The notes beneath the pieces were generated by a model. The model was not told where the DNA came from, did not search any database, and saw nothing but the letters and a program-made list of their open reading frames with translations. DNA of 64,000 bases from Chimonanthus salicifolius (Eukaryota > Streptophyta > Magnoliopsida > Laurales > Calycanthaceae): positions 38,612,631 through 38,676,630 of the forward strand of contig CM023539.1 of NCBI GenBank assembly GCA_013350335.1. The letters are read 5' to 3'. This document shows, in pieces, positions 47,118-57,299 of the stretch (its first letter is position 1; the number at the start of each line of letters is the position of its first letter). The translations under genes were made by a program, and so were the position numbers.

Positions 47118-48320
47118 GGCTGGACATATAGATATTACGTTTTTCTGTTATTAGACACTTCTTTTGAAATTTTGAGGTAAAATTATCATTTTACCTTTGT
47201 TTGTTTTGATAGTCCAATCGAACTTCCAAATGGAAAAATTAATCGAACGATTATAGGAATCATCCAATTGAACCTCTAAATGGAAAAACTGATCGAACGA
47301 TTGTAGGCATCGTCCAATCGAACCTCCAAATGGAGTGGAAAGGGATTTTCAAAAGAGGTCATTTCTCGACCGATTTTTACAAACAAACGTATCAAAATTC
47401 ATCTATTCTGTATTTTATAAACCCCGGGACTAATTTTAAGTAAAAAAGGTATATTTTTAGATTTCATATTTCGGATCCAAAAAATTAAGAAAAATGGCAT
47501 TCCCTCTTAATTCTTTCGATATGATTTTTTAAGTCCAAAACTATATTCTTTTTACTTAAAATCAATCCCAGAGTTCATAAAATTCAAATTAGATGGATTT
47601 TGATACATTGTTTGTAGAAATAGATTGAGAAACCGCTTCAGTTTGAAAACTCGAGTCAAATGCTCAAAAGTTACACTTGGCAGGGAGGTCATTCCTCGAC
47701 TGATTTTTACAAACAAAGTAGAAAACTCATTTGACTAAGTAGAAACCGCCTCGTTTGAAAATCTGAGCCAAACGCACAAAGGTTACAGTTGGTAGAAAGG
47801 CCGTTTCTCGACTGATTTTTATAAAAAATGTATCAAAATTCATCTACTCTAAATTTTATTAACTCCAGGATTAATTTTAAATGAAAATGTTATAGTTTTG
47901 AGCTTAAAAAATTTGTATCCAAAGAATTAAGAGTGAAGGTCATTTTCCCTTAATTCTTTGGATATGATTTTTGAAGTCTAAAAGTATACCATTTTCACTT
48001 AAAATCAGTCCCGGAGTTCATAAAATTCAGAGTAGATGAATTTTGATATCTTGCTTGTAAAAATCGGTCGAAAAACGACATCATTTGAAAATCTCTCTCC
48101 ACAAATTTTGGAGGTTCGATTGGACGATTCCTAGAATCATTCAATCAGGTTCTTCCAATTTAGAGGTTCAATTGGACGATTCCTTTAATCATTCGATTGA
48201 TTCTTCCATTTGGAGGTTTGATCGGACTATCAAAATACGGAAGGCAAAATGATAATTTTACTCCAAAATTCGAAAAGCGGTGTCTAGTAGCAGAAAAGCG
48301 TGGTGTGTATATGTCCAGCC
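47118..48320. mobile_element. 1.2-kb foldback element with nested inverted repeats
   Basis: The ends GGCTGGACATATA and TATATGTCCAGCC are inverted repeats. Pairing continues through TTTTCTG, TAGACAC, GGTAAAATTATCATTTT and three ~60-bp subterminal repeats (TCCAATCGAACCTCCAAATGG) on each side. The middle contains two tandem palindromes (about 47360-47640 and 47800-48080) built on TTTTTACAAACAA...GTATCAAAATTCATC. No coding capacity and no exact TSD (AAAAGAAT vs AAAAATTC). Confidence 0.8.
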
Positions 48321-49546
48321 AAAAATTCATCCAAATGCATCATGTACACGTGTCACGTGTGTATGAATTCATGTCGGGCAAAGTTAAACAGTGGCATATG
48401 AGTAGATGCTTCACGGTAAGGTGGCAGCTTGAACCCATTTGTATATGAATAAGCCCGAGCCTGTTGGGCTCTGCAATGTTAAAGCCAAACTCACTCATTT
48501 AGAAAATACTAATTCCAAGCCCATCCCATTGAGGCCATGAAAATTTCAACCTTTTAGGTTGAAAGTAGTCATCATGAGATACAAATAAACTAAATTTGTG
48601 CTCAAAAGTAAATTTTAAACCACTTAATCTTATTAGTCACATTCACAGGACGTCCTTGTCATGTTACTTTTAAATATGTCTAAAATTTTGACCACTAAAA
48701 TCAAAATTTTAAAAATTGAGTTTTAAGCTTAAATTTTGTATACTTATATTTTATTATGTCCATTCTCAATCTGAACGGTTAATTTTACATTAATTTGAAA
48801 AAAAAATTAGAAAAAAAAAAAGAAAAATAGTCTAGATGTATACAAATATATAATAGTAAAACAGGTTGAAAAGCCCGACGGACTTTCAAAGACTTCTTGT
48901 AAAAGCCCTGACCCGACCATTTATAGCTCAAAATTTTAGCTCGAGTCTGTCACGATGAGCTAATATATGTGTTCAAATATATTCATTTACAACCAATTCA
49001 GCCGAATTTCAAGCTGGGTTTGAGCTGAAGCGGAGCCCCACACAGGACAGTCATGACTCCAAAATTTCAAAAGATCCTTTAATCCTTAAGAATTCGCTTG
49101 TAACTCAGTTTTGGGTAAAATTGATTTTACATTTTGTACTCTTAAAATTACCAAAAAGAATGTCTTACTTCAAATGTTTGATCCATGTAATGATTAACAT
49201 TTATTATTTAGTTATAAAATATAAAGAAGATTAAGCTTTTCTTCCGATAGCTAGTCTAAATAATTTAAAAGGTGATATAATTCCATATATTTATAAATTT
49301 AGATAAATCATGGTCGATTAGACATGGTAATCTCCAGAATAGATTGAGTGCTGCTTGCACTTTATTGATATCTCTCTTTTTTTATGAATCTTATAAATTA
49401 ATATTATTTGAATTATATTTATATTATCTATTTAGATATAAAAATTATTTTTTTAAATGTATTTATCATATAATATAAAGGGGCAAAAAATAGAATGCCT
49501 AGACGTATTTTAGGCGTGAGCACAAGGGCCTTACATCGGACCTAAT

Positions 49547-49690
49547 AAATATCAAATCTAGTTTATCAAAATTATTTTCTATCTTAAACTTAACTCAATT
49601 GTTTATAATTTTTAACAAATATCAAATCTAGTTTATTAAAATTATTTTCTATCTTAAACTTAAATCAATTGTTGATACTTTTTATTTATG
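49547..49690. repeat. 70-bp tandem duplication
   Basis: ATCAAATCTAGTTTAT starts at 49551 and 49621, and the two 70-bp copies differ at only a few bases. Confidence 0.88.
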
Positions 49691-50504
49691 ACTGTTGAAT
49701 TAATTAAAATAAGTCAAAATATTTACTCAATGGTTTATTTTAATCTTAAAGAATCAATGACTAATATAATTCAATAGATCTCATTTTTACAGTATGATAG
49801 ACCTTATAAAAATCTATCCATTTATATATTTTTTGTGATCATCGAATGGAGCCCACCACCTAACATGGCCCATCAGAACACAAATCCAGACTTGTCCAAC
49901 ACAAAGTTTAAAAATTGATCACTGTAGAAGCGTTTTGAATGAAAAGAGATTTTCTAAGTAAGAAATTTTCTTGAGCAGGGGATTTTTTTATGAAGGATTA
50001 TCTTATATTTATTTAATAATTTTAGATAAAAAAAATATGAGGAGAAAAGAAATAGAAAAAGGAACAAGAAGAGATGAGGAGAACTATAATTTAGATAAAG
50101 TAAATTTAAACTTGAAATGGAAAACAGGAAAACAGGAGAAAAGTAGACCTGACTCTTTCTTAGGAAATACCAAAGGAAAAAATGGTGTAGAATCTCCATT
50201 AGCCCTCTGCTTTTCACTTATCTAATCACAGCCCCACTTTCACTTATCGCACCCCTACTTAAGAGAATTCTCTACATAGAGAAAATTTGTACAAAACTTT
50301 CCCCTCGTCAAAAGGCATCTATGTTTAAAAATCTATATCAATTATCTAATTTTTCTTTACATAAATGAATAATAGATATTTGAAAAAAAGCATTTATATA
50401 TTTAAATAATTTAATAAGTATAATTAAGATTATAAACAAAATTGATAATGTATTAAAAAATGCCCTTGCGGCCAGGCCAGCACCGAATCATTCTCGGATA
50501 TATC

Positions 50505-50740
50505 CAAGGGTCAAAAATTCGGCAGATTAAAGATCTCTGAATTTTTTCTCTCTTCAAATTATTTTTTTCAGAAATATCGATGATATCATTTAAAAAAATA
50601 AAAAAAATCATTTTAAAAATAATTAAAAATATAAATATAAGTCGAGATATCGACCGGACCCGCAGCCTGATATTTAAAAAAAAAAAAAAATGGCATGTAT
50701 TCTATATTCTGATACGTAACCCGGGTATGTCACGCAACCC
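50505..50740. mobile_element. hAT-type MITE relic (TATCGGCCGATA family)
   Basis: Starts CAAGGGTCAAAAATTCGG and contains ATATCGATGATATC and GAGATATCGACCGGACC, resembling the 44467 copy in order (TTTTTTCTCTC, T-rich, ATTAAAAATATAAATAT, then ATATCGAC). The right end is lost. It lies about 110 bp inside intron 2 from exon 2. Confidence 0.55.
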
Positions 50741-50859
50741 GCATTAGAAAATTTGGACATTTTCAAGACCTTCCTTACTCCCTCCAGACAGAAATTAACA
50801 ACAGAAGCAGCGTGATTCACTTGGTAAGTTGGAATTGAGAGAGAGAGAGAGACGCTTAC

Positions 50860-51381
50860 ATTCTCAGCGCTTTGCTAGTGTCGGGGTTGTCTCCGAGCGC
50901 ACTTCGGATCTTTACTTCCGAAACACAACCAATAAAAGAGAGAAATTTCAAGATGGCTTCCGCTCGAGACTTCATCCGAGTAGACCCGGCCGGTGCCGGA
51001 GTTCTCCGTTGCCCCACCCTGTACCTCTTCATCTTTCTAATCCGTTTCCTACGCAACCCATCTGAAACTGCACTGGAACTATCTTTACCGATTCTCGCCC
51101 TATTCCGACTCAGGCCATCTGAAACATCACTGGAACTACTTTCTCCAATTCTCACCCTGTTGCAACTCAGCCCGTCTAAAACATCACTGCAGAAACATTC
51201 CCCAACTCTCATACGGTTCCAACTCAGTCCATCTGAAACAGCACTGGAACTACTCGACAAAACCGAGTCGCCTTTGGTTTCAGACTCCAGTTGCCAGGTC
51301 TTCTCTTTTCTTCAGTTTGGCAGAGAGCATCCTCTGCACATCTGAAATTCTATATTTGTGTGAACGGTTCTTTCTCACTAC
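50860..51381 (-). CDS. host gene, exon 2 (20-residue repeats and HTH-like core), probable frameshift
   Basis: The acceptor CCCTTATCAG|GTAGTGAG has a strong pyrimidine tract (51382 onward); the donor is AT|GTAAGC at 50854-50859. It reads NRSHKYRISDVQRMLSAKLK then KREDLATG. It then shifts frame near 51280 to ETKGDSVLSSSSSAVSDGL. Three to four in-frame 20-residue repeats follow (DGLSxNRxRIGESSSSDVS), then KRYRVGQRRTPAPAGSTRMK, SRAEAILKFLS and EVKIRSALGDNPDTSKALRM. The Lys/Arg-rich plus helical C-terminal segment suggests nucleic-acid binding; that is inference. The frameshift means either a broken allele, a sequence error, or an unrecognised short intron. Confidence 0.62.
51060..51265 (-). repeat. 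60-bp coding minisatellite
   Basis: Three full and one partial copy of a 60-bp unit (GATGGACTGAGT...GTTCCAGTGATGTTTCA). As 60 is a multiple of three, it encodes 20-residue repeats in exon 2 of the host gene. Confidence 0.85.
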
Positions 51382-52355
51382 CTGATAAGGGAAAACAAGG
51401 AAAATTATCAGATTATCACCTCTGTTATCAGGCATATGAGAGAGAAACAGAGAGACTTCAAATCAGTAGATTTCACATATCCAAATGTTAAAAAAAAAAT
51501 CCACCAATGACGAAAATTCAAATTATTAAATAGAATTTAGAATTCTAGATGCTTTGAAGAAGAAATTCCAACTGAATGATAGGGAAGAAAACATAACTCA
51601 AAACAAAGAGAATGGCATCTGATGTATTGAAATAAAGAAAAACAGAGTAAGATTCGGAGATTGGAATCAGACCATTAAAGCTGAATTATCAAGATCAAAA
51701 CGTCAAAGCTGAAAAAAAATAGATACGTTGGCAAAAAGGAAAAATAATCAAGCTTCGAATCAGAGACCCGGATACACATGCAAATGTTTCACTTAAATTC
51801 AAATGGATCACAAAGATGAACAATAAACAGTTCAAACAAAAACACATGAATTGAATCGTCAGTCTCAAATACCAGTAAAAAAACGAATAGAAGAGCATCT
51901 GATGAACCAAAATGGAGAAGAATCAACCTCAGATGCGTGGATCGAAGATCGGAACATTAAAATCCTTCAAGTAAAACTAAATCAACACGAGAAAGCTGCA
52001 AAAAGAGATCTGGGGAGCTAAAAAACAAAAGAATGGAACTCCGATCTAGAGATCAGAAACCAAAACACACAATGTGGAGCAATTCACATGAGTTCAGAAA
52101 AAATAACGGAAATTCGAACAAAAGAAGAGGTTAAAAATGCACGATTTCAATCAAGACCAGCAAATTACAGTGGATCGAAGAGAACAGCAACTGATAAACT
52201 AAAATTAATAAGATCCGATTCAGATGCATAGATCGGAGGTCATATCATGTAATTTCAGAAAATTCAAAACTAAAACCAGAAATTCGAACCGATTTACTAA
52301 ATTTCTGGACAAATTCACTTATATTAAAACCGATTTGTGAGATTGATCACTTCAC

Positions 52356-52700
52356 CTTCATCTTATTATCAAGGTAAAAGGCGGCCATGGATAGAAATTG
52401 CAAGGGATCGGAATCGGATCCGATCTTCATACTGGAATCATCGCTGGTGAGAGCAGAGAAACACGAATTGGAAACGCTCTGTTGAGATTCGCGGAAGCAG
52501 CTGCAGAAATTTAATTTGCCGGTGTGAGAAGGAGACGAAAAGGAAGAAGAAGAAGAAAAAGAAGAAAGAGGAAAGCACCTGAAGGAAGAGGAGGAAGAGA
52601 ATTGAGGAGGATCGTTGGAGAGGAAGGAAGAGAGGCGAAGAAGAGAATCTGCAACAGTACGCTCGAGAAGAGAAGGAGGAGGAGAAGAGAATGCCGCCAT
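52356..52700 (-). CDS. host gene, exon 1
   Basis: Begins at ATG 52700 (MAAFSSPPPSLLERTVADSL) and ends KMK at a donor AAG|GTGAAG (52350-52355), phase 0, matching exon 2's acceptor. The N-terminus is Ser/Pro/Phe-rich (a long Ser run at residues 35-60) and ends in DPLQFLSMAAFYLDNKMK. No signal peptide or membrane segment is convincing. A Ser-rich start could resemble a transit peptide, but this is weak. Upstream to about 52900 is GC-richer than the surroundings, as expected for a promoter/5' UTR. The overlapping frame 52438-52923 is a shadow. Confidence 0.6.
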
Positions 52701-52941
52701 GTTCCCGACAGCAGGAGCAAGGGAAGAAAGGCGGGCGAATCCGAATTTTCGAATTTATATTTGTGGCGGGTTCTGATTTATGAAATGTCTCGATTGCCCA
52801 ATGCTCCCCTTTATAAGACAGATTACACTCCACCCGGAGCCCGTACATGGAAGCCGGGCTGCGAGTGAATTTAATAAATGAAAAAAAACTAAAAAGAAAT
52901 AAAACTCTCCTAACCTTTTTCACAATTTAAAAAATATTATA

Positions 52942-53133
52942 CTCCTTCCGTCCCATTTTAGTTATCTCACTTGAAATATTTGTGTTTTTCAAATAACTCA
53001 CTATATAAGACTAGCACTATATGTGATCTCATTAATTTTTAAGCACACTTTATACTATTCAGATACAAATGAGACAACTATTTTGGGACAAATCCAAAAT
53101 CCATATAGGACAACTAATTTGAGATAGAGTGAA
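52942..53133. mobile_element. Stowaway-type MITE, TSD TA
   Basis: The left end CTCCTTCCGTCCCATTTTAG is the canonical plant Stowaway terminus, flanked by TA (52940-52941). The right end (ATTTGAGATAGAGTGAA, then TA) is its degraded inverse. It lies about 240 bp upstream of the host gene's start codon. Confidence 0.8.
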
Positions 53134-53233
53134 TATATGATAGTTGATATGCTTGATGGATCAAAGTATAATACATTTATTAGGAAAGAGGGAAAAAAAA
53201 CACCAGGAAGCCAACGCTACCATGACAAAATTG

Positions 53234-53551
53234 AAAGGGTATCAAATCTCGGCCGATACGATATGTATCTGCCGAACTGAAGAGATATTGGTCGATACCG
53301 AGATATATCGGCCAAATATTGACCACTATTAATATATTTTGTTTTTTTTAAAAAAATTCGATATCAGTCTTCAGCCCAGGCCGATATCTCGGTTGATATT
53401 TAGGTTTTTCAATTTTTTTAAAAAATAGGTTGTTTTCAAAAAAAAAATCAGAAAATTTAAAAAAAAAACTACCGATATTCTCTAAAAAATTTTAAGGAGA
53501 GAGAAAATTATTCAACTGAGATCTCGGTCCGACCAATTTTTGCACCCCTAG
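53234..53551. mobile_element. old hAT-type MITE (TATCGGCCGATA family)
   Basis: The left end AAAGGGTATCAAATCTCGG and the right end CCAATTTTTGCACCCCTAG are inverted. The interior has CTCGGCCGATACG, GATATATCGGCC and AGGCCGATATCTCGG. TSDs are eroded. Confidence 0.7.
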
Positions 53552-53919
53552 AACCAAGGCCCGAGCCCAATTTTAGGCTCAAGAAATAAGATTTGATTTA
53601 AATTTGGGCTTATCTCAAGCCTCGCGTTCTAAAGTTCTAACCTAATCTGAAAGTTGAAGTTTGACACAGGCTCAAGTTAAACTTAAGGGCATGTTAAATT
53701 TGACACATTATATTATTAAATAATACATTATGATTACTTAAAACTATGACTTTTGCATGTCATCAAATGCTAACTATTCAACGTATGTTTAATTATAATT
53801 CTCTCATCGCTCTGCACTTCTCCAATACTAACCATGTTTCTTTCTACACTCCTTAAGTAAAAACCCTATTACCATATTTTAGAATTGATTTTGTTATTTT
53901 GAATAGTAGAATTTGAAAT

Positions 53920-55300
53920 CTTGCCGAGTCACCTATTTGTCAATTCCATAACTTAAGTGAAACCTTGCCTCGGAAGATTAAAGCAATGAATCAAAACTCA
54001 AGTGATGATTGAATCAAGTACATTCAAAGATGGAAGATTAAATTGAAGATTCATCATCAACAGTGTATAGCAATCACATCGAAAGGTAATTGGTATAGAT
54101 GACTATAGGTGGAATCCAACACCTATAGGATACCATTGTATAGGCTTAGTGATCATATTGGTAAATCATAACAAAGCATAGTGGTTGTTTGACATCAAAA
54201 TCAGAACATGAACTTAATGATTAAACCATTGATTTTACTATCATGACGACACATCGTGTCGGCAATCCATCACCATTGACAGAGGACGATACATCATGGT
54301 ATTGCGATTAATCGTCTAGAAAAAAAAAAAAAACCAAAGGTTCTAGGTTTAGAATGGTGTGTCAAACAACTGTGTCTCAGGACGATGCAATCGTATAGGT
54401 GATCCATCGTTGAGGCAGGGCCTATAATTCGGGCATACAACCAACCGACTGGACTTAGCCAAAAATTTGGTTTGAACAAACACTATCAAACTGGTCTATG
54501 CTCAAGACAATACATTCGTGTCTACAACCCATCAGTGAGAGATAGTTCACGATTCATCAAGTGCACGACCCATCGTCTAGTATAGAGGCGATCCATCATG
54601 ATCACGACCAATCGACTGAGGTTTTTTTATGTTCGGATTAGAACACATACTGTCAAAATCAGCTGGCCCCAGGACAATACTATCGTCAGTGCAAGATACA
54701 TCGGCATAAGGATCGGATGATCAATCGTGGAGCATGATCAATCGGGCTCGGGCCTGACCGTTTTCTATCCGTTGGAAAACATTTAATGTGCAACGGTCAC
54801 ATTATAACGACACTATTTGAAAACACAATTAAACATTGTTGTAAGTTAGGGAAATTTCCTGGTTGCCTATATAAACTCAAGATTTTGGAGAAATGGGTTG
54901 GAACTTTCAATAGAGAAAAATCTCAAGACATTCCCAGATTTCCAAGTCTCTCCCAACTCCTCTCTATACACTTTACTTAAGTGAATCATTTGATAATCCA
55001 ATCATCTTGATTAAGATTAAAAGAGAGAGATAAATAGTTCTAGGATCAATTGACAAATCTTAAATCCTAGAGACATTTCCCATAGATTGTGATTGCTGTA
55101 CACAAGGCACATCTCTGTTGTCATCGACATCACATTGGGAAGGAGATCTTTAAGAAGCAAATCATGTTAAGAGAGCTCAAACAAGGCAAGTGTTTCTTAG
55201 AGTTTGATTTTACTTTTAAATCATCTTGTGAAGTAGACTAGAGAGGGATTTACTCTCAAACCATTACAAAACCAAGGTCACCTAATTTAGTCATTATTTA
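53920..55300 (+). mobile_element. Copia (SIRE-like) LTR relic with repeat-rich U3 and TATA box
   Basis: No coding region. 54240-54760 contains about ten variants of GACGAT-CATCG / ATCCATCG / CAATCG words spaced irregularly. A good TATA box TGCCTATATAAACTC lies at about 54866. The downstream part (55080-55260) matches the LTR fragment at 6805-6960. The left border is uncertain, and the right border is set where similarity stops. Confidence 0.6.
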
Positions 55301-55585
55301 ATATTATTAATTTCAATTTTTTAATATATTGACCAGAATAATCGAGATCGACCAGCTAGGTCAATGAGTTGATCAAGCTAGTAAGTCCAAAACCAAGGTC
55401 AAAATGAGAGGGGGCAAGTGTGACCTCATGCAGTTATCAAGTTTGTGACCCAGTTGGGTTAACTCAGCGGACTTCTTGGTCAAGTCACCGAGATAGCAAA
55501 CTATGTGCTAAACTATCCATTCAGTATAAGACTTTGATTTGGGTGTTTAAAAAACTACAACACCTCTAGAGAGACCATGGTCGTA

Positions 55586-56078
55586 TTTTTATCCAGTGTT
55601 ATTAGAACCGGACCAAACCTCGGTTGAACCCAGAACCGCGGCGGTTGCCAGTTCGGATTTTGTTGAGAACCAGTTGTGGGGTCAAAATCACATAAAACCG
55701 GTCAGAGTAGCGGTTTTCACCCACAAACCGTGAGCCACAGACCGTGACTCACAAATTTTGAATTTTTTTATTTAATTTTTTTTTTAAGAAATGTCCTTTC
55801 AAAATTAAATAGAAAATGTATATATTTGAAAGATAAATATTTATTAACATTTCTATCACATATCTTTCACCGTTTTAATATATTATTTAGAAGTTTAAAT
55901 GTTATTTTTAATATTTATATTAATGTTATTGGTAAAAGATAGCTTATTTAATTTTATATATAATATTTATATTATATTACTACTTGACTAGTTTTGACCT
56001 CGGTCGAACCCGGTTGAACAAAAAATACATCGAAAACGGTTCGTTAGACGGTCCGGTTCTGATAACATTATTTTTATC
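55586..56078. mobile_element. hAT-type MITE, TSD TTTTTATC
   Basis: A 477-bp element (55594-56070) starts CAGTGTTATTAGAACCGG and ends CCGGTTCTGATAACATTA. These are inverted repeats with only the terminal bases mismatched. Perfect 8-bp TSD TTTTTATC lies at 55586-55593 and 56071-56078. Subterminal GGTTGAACC/CCGGTT words repeat near both ends, with an AT-rich core and no coding capacity. A different family from the TATCGGCCGATA elements. Confidence 0.9.
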
Positions 56079-57057
56079 AATAAAAGTTGACCTATGATCT
56101 CCACACAATTGGATAAGATGTGTATAAAATCTATATAAATACTTTTGATAAATGGGTCAATTAAACCAAGCCAAACTTAAATGCATTACTCTAATTGGCT
56201 TGAATGATTTATCAATTAGGTAGATGCAATGCAACCCATGAATCTTAAAGAGTTCATTTGACTTAATTCATTTATTAACTTGTCAATTCTCTTAATCTAG
56301 ATGAAAATTGAAAAGGATCAGGTTCAGTTTTTCATATTAGGTTACATATTAGGCAGTTCTGGACTGTTCATGGGAGAAACATGTCAGAATGGTCTACTTT
56401 GACCCTACCTATTTTGTTCTATTATTTCAATTTTTTTAAATATGCATACAAATCCAATGGTACAACTAAAGGATAGGATTCACGAGATACAGTTTTAAAA
56501 CATTGGAGTCTAAAATTTATTTTTAAATCATTTGATCTTAGTGGTCAAATTCATTAGACGTTCTTAATTCAATGATACTTTGGTGAGTTTGAAGCAATAG
56601 GATCAAATAGCTAAAAATTGAATTTTAAACTTAAATTTAGTCAAACTATAGTTCATATTGTATTTTTTTCAATTCATATCATTTAAAAAAATTGAGAAAA
56701 AAATGAAATAGGCTCGGTGTGCTTAAGTTTTGACATTTAATTTTGAATAGAATGAGAATTCAACTTTATTTGTTAGATTTTTTTTGGAATTTTTTGTCTA
56801 ATTCATTTTGTTTCTTATTCTTGTAAGAATAAAATCCAAACATTTTTTAATTAGTATTTGATAATTACACTATTATGAATTGAGATTACAAACATAAGTA
56901 GCTATTTAATGATACTTTAAATGTAAAATGATAAAAATGATTAATTTAAATATATTTATAAGTTTGCATTAGTGTTTCATATTTTATTATTTATTTTAAT
57001 TTTTAAAATTTTACATTGTCCTTTCAGAAAGAACATTGAAATGACCTGAAATGCCGA
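56079..57057. other. AT-rich spacer
   Basis: No gene or repeat border supported. Confidence 0.45.
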
Positions 57058-57294
57058 AACTTTCCAATATAGAGATAAAATCCGAACAGGTTTCAGAACT
57101 AATTTGACAATTATGTTTATTTAAAAAAATCTTAATAAAGACAAAATTATCACAACAATGTGTACTTTATGCATCTTTTCTGAACTTTCCAATATAGAGA
57201 TAAAATCCGAACAGGTTTCAGAACTAATTTGACAATTATGTTTATTTAAAAAAATCTTAATACAGATAAAATTATCACAACAATGTGTACTTTA
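57058..57294. repeat. 125-bp tandem duplication, nearly identical
   Basis: AACTTTCCAATATAGAG starts at 57058 and 57183. I see two substitutions (TAAAGAC vs TACAGAT) between the copies. Confidence 0.92.
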
Positions 57295-57299
57295 TGTTA

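Larger units (their letters stand above)
45448..50859 (-). other. host gene intron 2 (about 5.4 kb), loaded with MITEs
   Basis: Bounded by GTAAGC (50854-50859) and TCTTGCAG (from 45448). It holds the MITE at 46857-47027, the foldback element 47118-48320, a 70-bp tandem duplication (49547-49690) and a hAT-type MITE relic (50505-50740). The rest is AT-rich. No other coding signal inside is supported. Confidence 0.55.

Noticed and set aside
50872..51345. 157-codon plus-strand frame with LxPSETxLEL repeats
   Set aside because: Mirror of the 60-bp minisatellite on the minus strand, where the conserved C-terminal sequence continues. The plus frame has no conserved continuation.
52438..52923. 161-codon Ser/Phe-rich open frame (minus) and 114-codon Arg-rich frame (plus)
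   Set aside because: Both overlap host exon 1 and arise from its Ser-rich low-complexity codons. Exon 1's frame is supported by splice phase.
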